Below the pieces are notes generated by a model. The model was not told where the DNA came from and made no database searches. It saw nothing but the letters and a program-made list of their open reading frames with translations. DNA of 64,000 bases from Prorocentrum cordatum (Eukaryota; Sar; Dinophyceae; Prorocentrales; Prorocentraceae). Positions 9,561-19,135 of the stretch are shown piece by piece. The stretch's first letter is position 1. Every line of letters begins with the position of its first letter. A program made the translations under genes and the position numbers. Location: the NCBI GenBank assembly GCA_963575745.1, contig CAUYUJ010006347.1, forward strand, positions 155,785 through 219,784, written 5' to 3'.

Positions 9561-9879
9561 TGGGCGAACCCAGTGCGGCCATGGCCGAGCAGCTCAAGGT
9601 CCTGGCGGAATCGTGCTTCCCCGCGCCTGAGCTGGACCTCGGCCCCGAGGCGCTCCGAGGCGCCCCCGCCCTCCCAGGGGGTTCCACCCGCAGACTCTTC
9701 CGCCGAGTGCGCCGCGCAGTGGCGCGGGTTGTCCAGTTTCTTTTCCCCTTCCGCAGGCGCGAGCAGCCGCGCCTACTGGATTCAGACCGCACAGCGAATA
9801 CGGGCGACGCTTACACGATGAATGGCACTGGCCTGAGCTTGACTGTTGAGGAGCCGCTCGTGGGTGCGGGTGGTGGTGA

Positions 9880-10100
9880 GCGTTCTTGAGCCATCAGCCC
9901 AGCAGACCAGTCCATTTGAAGCAATTCGAGTTTCAGTTTCAGGAGAGTGGAGATATGGAGGCCCCCGCATCAGATGCGGGGGCCCAGGCTAGACACACGT
10001 GCAAGAGGAGTGTTGTTTGGTAACACCTGAGCGGCAGCAAATAGTGTATCCCTGTCTGTGATAGCTTGTCCTAGGGTGGGCCCCGACACAGTGCTGAAAT
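9880..10100 (+). repeat. B1 repeat of YR retrotransposon
   Basis: About 220 bp running from GCGTTCTTGAGCCATCAGCC to CACAGTGCTGAAAT. It is repeated with few substitutions and small indels as B2 at 10259-10474. A2 follows it immediately. Confidence 0.88.
9960..9984 (+). other. Perfect hairpin inside B1
   Basis: GGCCCCCGCAT and ATGCGGGGGCC form an 11-bp perfect stem around a CAG loop. In B2 the corresponding hairpin is present but weakened by substitutions. It may act in RNA processing or cDNA circle formation; that is inference. Confidence 0.75.
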
Positions 10101-10194
10101 GGTTAATGAGCTCGTGAAAGGTAGTTTTCGGTGAGCACGTTGGGGCATGGGGAGGGAGCATAGAGAGCACCGTCGCCTCGTATGCTCAAGCACG
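10101..10194 (+). repeat. A2 repeat of YR retrotransposon
   Basis: A near-identical copy of A1 (2823-2918), placed between B1 and B2 as in Ngaro/PAT split direct repeats. A 64-bp pyrimidine-rich spacer (10195-10258) separates it from B2. Confidence 0.88.
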
Positions 10195-10258
10195 CCCCTC
10201 CCGTGTCGCCGAACGCAGCCTGTCCTTTTCCCTGCTCCCGTCTCCTCGTCCCTCCCTC

Positions 10259-10474
10259 GCGTTCTTGAGCCATCAGCCCAGCAGACCAGTCCATTTGAAG
10301 CAATTCGAGTTTCAGTTTCAGGAGAGTGGAGATGTGGAGGACCCCGCATCAGATGCGAGGCCCAGGCTAGACACACGTGCAAGAAGAGTGCTGGTAACAC
10401 CTGAGCGGCAGCAAAAAGTGTATCCCTGTCTGTGATAGTTTGTCCTAGGGTGGGCCCCGACACAGTGCTGAAAT
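10259..10474 (+). repeat. B2 terminal repeat, right end of YR retrotransposon
   Basis: A copy of B1 ending in GTGCTGAAAT at 10474, followed directly by CATCATTCTCCTCC of the next microsatellite. This defines the right boundary of the element. Confidence 0.88.
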
Positions 10475-11651
10475 CATCATTCTCCTCCTCCTCCTCCTCC
10501 TCCTCCTTCTCCCCCTCCCTCTCCTCCTCCTCCTCCTCCTCCTCCTCCTCCTCCTGCTCCTCCTCCTCCTCCGCCTCCTCCTCCGTTTTCTCCACCTCCT
10601 CCTCCTCTTCCTCCTCTTCCTCTTCCTCCTCCCCATTCTCCTCACCCTCCGCCGTCCCCATCTTCAGCATCATCCTCATCATCAGCATCATCAGCATCAC
10701 AATCAGCATCATCATCATCAGCATCAGCATCATCATCATCATCATCACCATTATCACCATCACCGGCATCATCATCATTAGCAGCATCAGCATCGCCATC
10801 AGCGTCGTCATCACCCTCATCATCACCATCATCATCATCATCATCACCATCATCATTATCAGCATCGCCATCATCGTCATCATCAGCAGCGTCATCATCA
10901 TCATCCTGCTCCCCATCCTCCTCATCCACTTACCTCCACCTCCTCCCCCTCCCTCCTCCTCCTCCTCCTCCTCCTCGTCCTCCTCTTCCTCCTCATCCTC
11001 CTCCCTCCCCTTCCTCCTTCTCCTCCTGCTTCCTCCCACCCTCCTCCTCCTCATCCTTTTCCTGCTCCTCCTCCTCATCATCATCATCATCAGCATCATC
11101 TGCATCATCATCACCATCAGCATCATCATCATCAGCATCATCATCATCCGTGTCCTCGTCATCCGCCTCCGATTTCTCCTCGTCCTTGTTCCCCACATGA
11201 TCCCTTATCCTTCTCCTTGTCCGCTACCTCCGTTCTTCTCCTCCTGCTCCTCCTTCTCCTCCCTCCTCTCCTCCTCTTCCTCCTCCTCCTTCTGCCTCTC
11301 CTCCCTATCCTGCTCATCCTCCTCCTGCTCCTCCTCCCCCTCCTCATCCTCCTCCTCCTCCTCCCCCTCCTCCTCGTCTCCTCCTCCACCTTTTGCTCCT
11401 CCTCCTCCCCCTCCTCCCCCTACTTTCCTCCTCGTCCCCTCCGCCTCCCCCTCCTCCTCCGCCTTCTTTTCCTTATCCTCCTCTTCCTCCTCTTCCTCCT
11501 CCTCCTGCTCCTCCTGGTCTTCCTCCTCCTCTTCCTGCTCCCTCTCCTCCTCCTCCTCCTCCTCCTCCTCCTCCTCCTCCTCCTCCTCCTCCTCCTCCTC
11601 CTCCTCCTCCTCTCCTCCTCCTCCTCCTCCTCCTCCTCCTCCTCCTCCTCC
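10475..11651 (+). repeat. CTC array with central ATC/CATCAG block
   Basis: CTC repeats flank a (CATCAT/CAGCAT)n block at 10675-10925 and again around 11080-11160. The segment at 11160-11225 (GATTTCTCCTC, TTGTTCCCCACATGATCCC, TTCTCCTTGTCCGC) recurs at 18930-18990. The array ends at the first base of the DinoSL at 11652. No coding potential is credited. Confidence 0.88.
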
Positions 11652-11673
11652 TCCGTAGCCATTTTGGCTCAAG
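11652..11673 (+). other. Complete dinoflagellate spliced-leader sequence at LINE 5' end
   Basis: All 22 positions match the DinoSL, with T at the variable first base (core CCGTAGCCATTTTGGCTC). In dinoflagellates this sequence is added to mRNA 5' ends by trans-splicing. A genomic copy heading a transcript-like unit means a trans-spliced RNA was reverse transcribed. It is followed by a 190-nt leader and then ORF1 at 11864. Confidence 0.93.
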
Positions 11674-11863
11674 GCTCATGCTGTTGCGGGCTGAGCCCGT
11701 ATTGGCATTCACGGATACCGCTAGTCCGCGGCAGTGCCAGAGCGCTTGCGCTCGACAGTTTCTTCGCCTACACCGAGGGGTTGGGCTCCCTCACCAGTGT
11801 CGTCGCCACGACTAGGCCGTGCGCTGGTCGGTGGCTAGTGTCTCTCCTGTGTAGCTGTGCGCA

Positions 11864-12979
11864 ATGGGACCCAAGCAGCGTGTCGAGAACGCGCAGCCTT
11901 GGAAGTGCAAGTGGTGCGTGCACAAGCCCACTGGGACAGCTTGGATCAATCGTGCTGATCACAAGTGGTGTGCGCTTTGCAACTTGCCCAAGGGGTCGGC
12001 GTTCGGAGGAGTGCCGCCGCCCAAGGTCCCCGTGGCGCGCAGCCCAGCGTTGCAGTCTCAGCGTGAAGTTGCCCTGGCACGACAGCTTGCCGACCTTCAG
12101 CGCCAGTTGCAGCAGTTGCAGCAGCCGTCGGCTGACACCGGCGCCGCGTCTGCTCCAGTTCCGCCCTGGGCCACTGACGCCAGTCCTCAGGCTGCACGGC
12201 GCACTCGTCTGGCAGAGATTGGTAACATTCTCAAGTCGCTGGGGACCTCGGATGCCGAGTACCGCGCCAAACTGCTGGCGGAGCGCACTTCCCTGCAGGA
12301 GCAGCAGCAGTCCGAGAAGCCGCTCGAGAGCAACGTCAGTGCCCAGAATCGGAAGGTCACGGAGGCTCGGAAGAAGAAGGCCAACTGTGCTGCCAAGGTC
12401 CAGGCAGCAAAGGAAGCGGTCGAGAAGGCCAAGGAAGCCCTGGCCAAGGCCGAGGCCGCCGAATCCGAGGCCGCCACCAACTTGCTCTCCCTGGAGAATG
12501 AGCTGCGGGAAATCGTGGCGCGTGGGCTTCCTGTCGGTGGTGAGGCGAAGCCGCCAACGCTCAGCACGGTCATCCCTGGCCTCAAGTCCACTGTGTCTCA
12601 GCTGGGTGAAGTGCTGCAATCTCTCGGTGGCTCTGAGCGCTTCGCTGCTGGCATGCAGGCGATGGCGGAGATGGTCGCTAAGTTGGAGCAGGAACCAGCA
12701 GCGGCGCAGCAACCGCCACCTCCTGCGGCCGAGCCCGACGACCAGGCCGACGAGGAAGTTGAGGAGATGGCTGTCGATCAAGAGGAAGAAGCCCACAAGC
12801 ACATCGACGAGATGGACGCGCCCACTTGTCGTGAGCACCTTCGCAGCTGTGGGCTTGATGTACCCGCGCCAGGCGACGTGGATGATGATGATGATGCTCC
12901 TGTCCTGCGTGATCGGCTCAAGCGGCATTTGGCCAATGCCCAGAGCCTCGCCAAGAAGCTCAAGGCCACCGCGAAGTGA
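11864..12979 (+). CDS. LINE ORF1 protein, zinc-knuckle and coiled-coil
   Basis: This is an intact 371-residue frame starting at MGPKQRVENAQPWKCKWC. Cys15, Cys18, Cys36 and Cys39 form a CxxC-x17-CxxC zinc-ribbon-like module. Residues ~66-95 (QREVALARQLADLQRQLQQL) and ~165-225 (Ala/Lys/Glu-rich heptads) should form coiled coils. An acidic Pro-rich linker follows. The last ~45 residues (DAPTCREHLRSCGLDVPAPG, a run of Asp, then PVLRDRLKRHLANAQ) resemble a SAP-type DNA-binding helix-turn-helix with an Asp insert. As with other LINE ORF1 proteins it probably multimerises and binds element RNA. It sits 190 nt after the DinoSL, so translation from a trans-spliced mRNA is plausible. Confidence 0.72.
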   Translation: MGPKQRVENAQPWKCKWCVHKPTGTAWINRADHKWCALCNLPKGSAFGGVPPPKVPVARSPALQSQREVALARQLADLQRQLQQLQQPSADTGAASAPVPPWATDASPQAARRTRLAEIGNILKSLGTSDAEYRAKLLAERTSLQEQQQSEKPLESNVSAQNRKVTEARKKKANCAAKVQAAKEAVEKAKEALAKAEAAESEAATNLLSLENELREIVARGLPVGGEAKPPTLSTVIPGLKSTVSQLGEVLQSLGGSERFAAGMQAMAEMVAKLEQEPAAAQQPPPPAAEPDDQADEEVEEMAVDQEEEAHKHIDEMDAPTCREHLRSCGLDVPAPGDVDDDDDAPVLRDRLKRHLANAQSLAKKLKATAK

Positions 12980-13028
12980 GCACTTGAGTTCCCATCGTGT
13001 TACCGTGTCCATCCTACTTTGCTTGGCA

Positions 13029-14135
13029 ATGATGACGGCTCAATGTACCAACTTGGACGACTCTGACGTCGACCCGTTTCAGGACATCGACGACTCTGGT
13101 CCCTCTCTTTCGGGACACTATGGCATTTCGGTGGTGGATGGCGACTTACCTACGAGTGCGACGCCCATGGGGCCTGCGGCGGCAGGCGCTCCATCCGCTT
13201 CGTCTTCCTTGTCGAGTTCGACGGGCTGCGGGCCCCCTGCGAAGGCTGCCCCCCGCCAAGTGTGTGAACCCTCGGTAGGCTGGTGTTCTGCTTCGGCAGT
13301 GGGCCAGGACCGCCGTGCGAGTTCTCTGGGCTTGGGATCGGCTGGAGGGGAGCCCGCGAGTACCTCTTCGACCTCGGCCACGCGCGGACCTACGAGTACC
13401 GCGTCCTCGTCCAAACCTTTTGCCGCATCTATTTCGAAATCTAGAAGGCACATGCCGCGAATCGTCTCGCTCAACGGAAGCTCGTTCGGGCCCATCGTCG
13501 ACTACGCGGTGCAGGCTGATTGCTCGGTCATGGCCGTCCAGGAGACGCATGTGGACCAGGTGCACTTGGCTGACAAGCAGCATGCCATGCTCGACGCGGG
13601 CTGGAAAGGCCTGCGGGCACCGGCCATTTGCAGTGACAGCGGCGCTGGCACTACAGGTGGCGTGGCTGTGTTGGTTCCGTCGTACATCACGGCCACGGCC
13701 CCGCCGCAGCGCGACAGCCACATATTGATTCCAGGACGCGCAGTGGCTTGCCATGTTCGATGGGGACTGCCAGGTGGACTCGTGGTCATCTCGGCGCACC
13801 TCAAGGACGGCGAGGGACTTGGTGCGGCCAATTGCTCGCATGTTTGGACCCTCGTGCAGTACGTGTGCGTGCTGAACGCGCTCCAGGTGCCCTGGGTCAT
13901 TTGCGCGGACTGGAACATGGAGATCGACGAGCTCAACCAGTCAGGCTGGCTGGAGGCAGTGAGTGCCCTCGCATATGTTTCTGCCCTGCCCAGCTGCAGG
14001 CACTCTCAGCCTGGCTCTTTTATTGATTTCTTCGTGGCTAGCAGCATGCTAGCGGCTCGATTGCACAAGCAGGTTCATGTTGACGAGGAGGCCTCTACTT
14101 ATCCTCCCTGTCTCCATAGGCTTCGCCGCGTCTGA
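13029..14135 (+). CDS. LINE ORF2 N-terminal part: AP-type endonuclease
   Basis: ATG 13029 lies 49 nt after the ORF1 stop. A Ser/Ala-rich leader of about 140 residues precedes an exonuclease-endonuclease-phosphatase fold: MPRIVSLNGSSFG, the catalytic Glu in VMAVQETHV, GGVAVLVPS, VVISAHLKDGEG, the D-W-N triad in VICADWNMEID and S-F-I-D-F-F. The last catalytic His motif is disrupted: the frame ends at YPPCLHRLRRV* while the natural continuation (PVSIGFAASD) is in the frame of the RT ORF, so a single indel lies around 14090-14110. The enzyme would nick target DNA to prime reverse transcription. Confidence 0.8.
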   Translation: MMTAQCTNLDDSDVDPFQDIDDSGPSLSGHYGISVVDGDLPTSATPMGPAAAGAPSASSSLSSSTGCGPPAKAAPRQVCEPSVGWCSASAVGQDRRASSLGLGSAGGEPASTSSTSATRGPTSTASSSKPFAASISKSRRHMPRIVSLNGSSFGPIVDYAVQADCSVMAVQETHVDQVHLADKQHAMLDAGWKGLRAPAICSDSGAGTTGGVAVLVPSYITATAPPQRDSHILIPGRAVACHVRWGLPGGLVVISAHLKDGEGLGAANCSHVWTLVQYVCVLNALQVPWVICADWNMEIDELNQSGWLEAVSALAYVSALPSCRHSQPGSFIDFFVASSMLAARLHKQVHVDEEASTYPPCLHRLRRV

Positions 14136-17100
14136 TACCCCGATGTGGGCCAGGGTCCCCGATGAGCCCAAGCCTTTCCCTGCGGTGCCCCCCATTGGGT
14201 GCGCAAGGCCCCCTGTGTACCCTTGGAAGGCCGTGCTCGATGTTGCGGGCCCCAAGCTTTTGGCCCAAGGCGACCTCGCGGGGCTCTGGGACCTGGTCAT
14301 CTCGGGGATCGAGTTCGAGCCGTCCTCTAGGTGGGACCGCATAGGGGTCTGCTCGTCTGGCTTCTTGGGGAGAGCGGGCCCGCCCAGGACGAGGTGGAAA
14401 AAGCTGGCGTGGGCCCCCCCCAAGACTCGTACTTACAAGGACCCCAGCACAAAGGCTTGGGCCACAGCTTTGGGCTGGGCGAAGCACCTCGGCAAATGTA
14501 GGCAGTTTCTCACCAAGGAGGTGGCAGGCCTCCAGGAGTGTGCAGCCATATGCGAGTTGACTCCCAACCAGCATGTCAAGCTACTGCGTGCGCTGGCCGA
14601 TGCTTCCAATTTCATGATCAAGGTCGGTGCGTGCAAAAAAGTGCTGGCCAGGCTCGACGATCGAACGTCTGGTTTTTTTCAGTCAGGGTTTGCCGTCCTG
14701 GCCAGAGCTGATTTTGCTGAAGTTCTCACGCATGTGTATCTCACCGCCAAGGCCAAGATAGGGGCTGCCGAAGCCGCCGCGAGCTCTGCCTGGCTGGCCT
14801 GGGCCCGAGAAGCTTTCCAGAGAGGAGCGTCTCAGGCCCATAGGTTCAGCAAGGTGCGAGCGGTCCAGGAGGTCATTGCTGCTGGTTCCAAGTCCCAACC
14901 CTTCCAGCTTGCTGATCAAGAGATGCAGCCATGGGCTGACATCTGGCGTACCCACGAGTGCTCTAAGCTTCCGCTCCCCGATGGGGCCCACGCTCGGCCC
15001 CCACTCCCTTGCATCACTGCCTCGGAGGTTGAGGATTGCATCCAGCAATTTAAGATCAACACGGCGGCAGGCCCTTCGCGAATTGCGCCCAGGGCTCTGC
15101 TCCACCTCAGCCAAGGTGCCTACGAAGGCATAGCGTTTTTGTTCAACGGATGCGAGGCCCAGCTAGCTTGGCCAAACGATCGAGTTTGGACGGAGATGGT
15201 GCGTTTGGCCAAGCCTGATGGGGGAGTCCGCTTGATAGCCCTCATTAACACCCTCTGCCGAGTATGGGGCAAGCTTAGGAAGCCTGTCACTTGTATCTGG
15301 CAAGAGTCGCATGGCTGTCTCGAGATCTGGGGCACCAGGAAGCGGCATAGCTCCACGGACAGCGCCTTCGCGCACAACCTGTCCGCAGAGCTAGCGTCCC
15401 TGCTCGGCGAGATCTCAATTTCAGTTTTGCTGGATATGATTAAGTGCTTCGAAATGATTCACCCTGCCCAACTCATCAAGGAGGCAGAGGCTGTCAGCTT
15501 TCCGCCTCGCCTCGTGTGGATGCTCGTGGATTTGTACAGACAGCCACGGCGTCTGAAGGCATTTGGAAGCCTTTCCGAGTCCCTCGAGGCTTTCCAAGGA
15601 ATCCTCGCTGGATGCAGCCATGCCACAGGTATGCTGTTCGTGCTGACTTTTCGGGCGCTCAAGCGCCTCAACCAGATTGCCCCGTGCGTGACTCCGCGGG
15701 CGTTAGTAGATGACGTGTCGCTGCAGCTGGTCGCCACGACGCCTGACACCTTGCCGCAGCTCGAGAAGGCTGCACGGATCTTCAGGTGCGATGCCCAGCT
15801 ATTAGGACTGAACACCCAGCCCAAGAAGTCTGGTATCGTGGCGGCCTCGGGAAGGTCCAAGAGGTTGTTTCGGCACGGAGCGGCGCAGCTCAAACTTCAG
15901 TTTCGGCCATGGATGCGAAACCTGGGGCATGAGTTAGCTGGTGGCAAAGTGTTGAGGCTCCAGGAGAAGGCACGCCTCAAGTCTCTGAAGCAGCGCCGCC
16001 GCAAGTACATGGCGCTGCGCAGCGCCGTCGGGCGCAAAGCCTCGCTCTTGTTCAGAACTGGAGCGCTACCGGCCGCGGGGCATGGTGGCGGCGTATCTGG
16101 AGTTTCAGACGTTTCTCTTCGATATTTCAGACAATTGGCTTCTACCCTCGCAGGGGGTAAAAAACATGGTGGGGTCACAGCGTATCTCCTCGCTCACCGC
16201 GACCCCTTCTACGATCTCATATTCGACTGCACGCTCACCATATGTCTCCGCTACGCGGCCTGGATCTGGGACAGAAGAGTGTGTCTTGGGAGGGCCCAGA
16301 GGGCCTGGGCCCAACTACGTTGCTACTTCGACGACAACCCGACGTGGCAGATAGCGAAGGGGCCCATGTCGGCCTGCTGGCTCTCCCTGCATCGTATCGG
16401 ATGGGCCATGACCAGCGCCCACACGTTCCTCTCGGACACTAATGTCACGATAAACTTAGTCACGACTTGCCCGTACGACGTCAAGCTATATATGATCGAA
16501 GGTATTCAGAGGTGGCAACATCGTCGGCTGCTTCATCACATGCCCACTTCCCAGGGCACCGAGCAGGTCTGGCACAGAGCGTTGCGAGGAGGTCTTCAAG
16601 CGATTCGGTGTCCGCGACAACTTGGTGCTCTCTCGGCCGTCATGGCTGATGTTATTCCTCTCCCAAGTGTGCGTGCCTCCCAGGGATACCGCATAGGCCC
16701 TGAATGTCGTGTGTGTCAGGCTCCCCAGGGCTCCTACGGGCACATCTGGTACGACTGTGCGGGCTTGGTATTGGACGGAGTTGACGCGCTTGGCGAGCAG
16801 GTCCCTGACGAGCTTCTGAGCCATAGGGATGCCTTAATTAATTCTTGTCTTGATATTTTGGGGAACCCGCAGGCCGAAACCACCTATCTCTCCTATGGGA
16901 TCCCCTCGCTCTCTGTGGCTTTGGAGCCCCCCGAGGCCCACCCTCAGGTCCAGCGCTGGGGGAACGTTTCAGGCCCGCGGGGGCCAACCTGTTTCGTCGA
17001 TGGGAGCTGCCTCCAGTCAAGTCTCCCTGAGGTTGCTCGGGCTGGCTGGGCTGCGGTTCAATTAAGTCAAGATTTAATTCCAGTTCGTGCTATCTTTGGC

Positions 17101-17607
17101 GCCTTGCCTGGCGTGCGCCAGACAATCGGACGTGCGGAGCGGTGGTCAATACGTCAGGCTCTGCACTATGCGCCTAAGGTGGAAAAAAATGTGTCCGACC
17201 TGCAGGCCAGCGTTCGTGAAGGCAACGCGTGGGACCCAGAGCAGGCTGCTGGTCTTGCCAAACATGCGTCGATTTGGGCGGACATTTTCAGGAACCAGCA
17301 GCACGACCCCCCCCCCAATTTGTTTGGTGCCCCGCCCACCTTTCGCTCGATGATGCTGTTGAAAAAGGCGTCTCTCTTGAGCATTGGGCGGGGAACCTTT
17401 GGGCTGATTTTTTCGCGAAGCTCGGCTCGGAGTCCCACAGTTACGCGGATGGATTCTGTAAGGCCTTGGCGGGGGAATATAAATATCATAAGTCCACTCT
17501 TAAGTTCTTGGCGTGGGCTGCTCAGAGGATGTTGCAGTCTCAAGCGTGGTCTGGTGATCCTGAGGTGCCTCTCGTCTCCTCCGTTCCCCCCCTCCCCCCC
17601 AAGCTGA
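14077..17607 (+). pseudogene. LINE ORF2 reverse transcriptase and RNase H
   Basis: The RT region spans ~15190-15850. Fingers read MVRLAKPDGGVRLIALINTL, motif A is VLLDMIKCFEMIHP, motif B is GILAGCSHATGML, motif C is ALVDDVSLQL and motif D is GLNTQPKKSGIVAA, so all three catalytic Asp are present. A Cys-containing segment (GPECRVCQAPQGSYGHIWYDC) lies at ~16700. RNase H starts at ~16987 with PTCFVDGSC and continues with AGWAAVQ and the Glu in IGRAERWSIRQAL. Near 17307-17317 a run of nine C shifts the frame, so the last RNase H motif is in the next feature; the remaining codons to 17607 are out of frame. The frame opens inside the endonuclease, showing the two were once joined. Confidence 0.82.
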
Positions 17608-18446
17608 CGATCACCAGCCACGAGATCTGGCACAGCCAGAAGGTCGCAGTTTGGAGATGCCGTGTATGTGGCAGGTTTGCTCGCAGCCTGAATTCTCTCA
17701 ATGCCATGCTCACACAGAGAGCCACGCGTGATTGCATTGCAAGCCCCGTGCAGCTCCTAGCGGCCTCTGAGTGGTGGAAGACTCATGCCTCCGACCAGGG
17801 GTTTGCCCTGATGCGTTCCGAGGCCGTGCAGCTGGCATTGGGCGCCTCCCAGAGAGAGGCTGAGCTGTGTGGTCAGACCGAGGGGCCCGACAACGTGGGA
17901 GTGAAGGGCCCGTGTTCTCCTGTGCCCCCCTCGGGGCCCAGTGGGCCCGACAGGTTCCCCCAGTTTTCGGCCCTCGGTCACGACGTTTTTAAAAATTGTG
18001 ATCACTTTTGCTGCCGCAAGTGCGGTGGGAATGGCACTCTCGGCAATTTTGCGAAGTTAGCCGCCAGATGTGTTGGCTTTTCGGCCGTGGCCTCCACGAA
18101 GGCGAACCAGCGCATGGCCATCAGGAGGATTGAGGCTGGCCTGCATCCGAAGACTGGCGCGAGGCTCTCTGGCCACGCTGGCACCACGGATGCGGGCAGG
18201 CCCGCCTCTGGGGAGCAGGGTGGACGCGAGGATAATCGTGCTCCCTCCCCTGCCGCCTCCTGCCCCGTCGAGGGCCCTCCCTCCTCTCGCTTGTCCTGTG
18301 TTCTTGGGGCCGAAGGCGTGAGAGGTGAAGGTGCTCGTGATGGGACCTTGGACGAGGTCCAGAGGCTGTCCCATGGTAGGACCGCCCATTGGCCATTTTC
18401 ACCCCGTGTGATCCCCTCCAGGGGGGACGACGACAGTTCCGATTAA
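17310..18446 (+). pseudogene. LINE ORF2 C-terminus: RNase H end and CxxC modules
   Basis: After the C-run the frame reads VWCPAHLSLDDAVEKGVSLE, then HWAGNLWADFFAKLG, the final RNase H block (PAH and GN..AD). Two similar cysteine modules follow: TSHEIWHSQKVAVWRCRVCG with FARSLNSLNAML, and NCDHFCCRKCGGNGTLGNFA with KLAARCVG. Each has a His-rich lead, a CxxCG and a Leu-rich tail, so they look like a duplicated zinc-binding unit for nucleic-acid contact. The tail is Gly/Ser/Pro-rich and ends in DDDSSD at TAA 18446. The register break is consistent with a C insertion or deletion. Confidence 0.72.
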
Positions 18447-18672
18447 GTTTTTTCGGCCCCGCCCCTCGTCGTGTCGTCGCCCGCGCCCGCCGCCCGCATA
18501 CGCCCACTTCCACTTCGGCGAGACGGAGTGCGGCGCGCAGGCGCCTCGACCCTCGGGGCTAGGCGGGGCCCACCCTTTCCTCTCCCCCTGGCGCACTCGC
18601 GCCCCGCGGGAGCTCATTGAACTCGGACCTCCCAGTCGAGCTTCTGCTCTTCTGGGAGGCGCTACGGCTGCG

Positions 18673-19135
18673 CCTCCTCCTCCTTCCTCCCACCCTCATC
18701 CTCCACCTCCATGTCCTCAGTCCTCCTCCTCCTTCTCTGAATGTTCCTCCTCCTTGTTCCCCACATGCTCCCTTCTCCTTATCCTTCTCCTCCTCCTCCT
18801 CCTTCTCCTCCCCTCCCCCGCCTCCTCCTCCTCTTCGTCCCCCTCCCCCTCCTTCTCGTTCTCCCCCTCCTTCTCCTCCTCCCCCTCCTCCTCCTCCTCT
18901 TCCTCCTCCTCCTCCTTTTCCTCCTCATCCCCCGATTTCTCCTCTTCCTTGTTCCCACACATCCTCCCTTGTCGTTCTCCTTGTCCGCCCCCCCCCCCCC
19001 CTCCTCCTCCCCTCCTCCTCCTCCTCCTCCTCCTCCTCCTCCTCCTCCTCCTCCTCATCGTCATCCTCATCCTGCTCTTCCTCCTCCTGCTCCTCCTCCT
19101 CATCATTTTCCTCCTCCTGCTCCTCACCTCTGCAC
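18673..19135 (+). repeat. CTC array, structured copy related to 490-780 and 11160-11230
   Basis: It contains CATGTCCTCAGTCC, TTCTCTGAATG, TTGTTCCCCACAT (18754-18766) and, later, GATTTCTCCTCTTCC with TTGTTCCC and TTCTCCTTGTCCGC (18930-18990). These match the embedded motifs of the arrays at 490-780 and 10475-11651. It includes a run of about 13 C at ~18988. Confidence 0.87.

Larger units (their letters stand above)
2823..10474 (+). mobile_element. DIRS/PAT/Ngaro-type tyrosine-recombinase retrotransposon
   Basis: The termini form the split-direct-repeat pattern of YR retrotransposons: A1 (2823-2918), coding region, B1 (9880-10100), A2 (10101-10194), B2 (10259-10474). Between them, in order, are a gag-like ORF, RT fingers and motifs A and B, a methyltransferase-like segment, the RT motif C box and thumb, a DIRS-type RNase H, and a tyrosine recombinase. 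A further unknown ORF follows. The element lies between two CTC arrays with no obvious target-site duplication, as expected for YR integration. It is defective: there are in-frame stops (3353, 3500, 5349, 7339) and frameshifts (around 6030, 6450, 7453, 7690, 8350). The family assignment rests on terminal structure plus domain content and is strong; assignment to one named clade is not possible by eye. Confidence 0.88.
11652..18672 (+). mobile_element. SL-tagged LINE (non-LTR retrotransposon) with RNase H
   Basis: The unit contains DinoSL, a 5' leader, ORF1 (11864-12979) and an ORF2 split by frameshifts into endonuclease (13029-14135), RT/RNase H (14077-17607) and the RNase H end plus zinc-like modules (to 18446). 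A GC-rich 3' leader of about 225 nt (18447-18672) then runs into a CTC array. RT catalytic residues are intact, so decay is recent or mild. The right end is taken where the CTC array starts; the exact 3' terminus and any target-site duplication are unclear because CTC sequence flanks both sides. Confidence 0.88.

Noticed and set aside
9882-9895. Possible reverse-strand spliced leader (CTTGAGCCA) in the B repeats
   Set aside because: Only nine bases match the complement of the DinoSL 3' end, and the rest differs.
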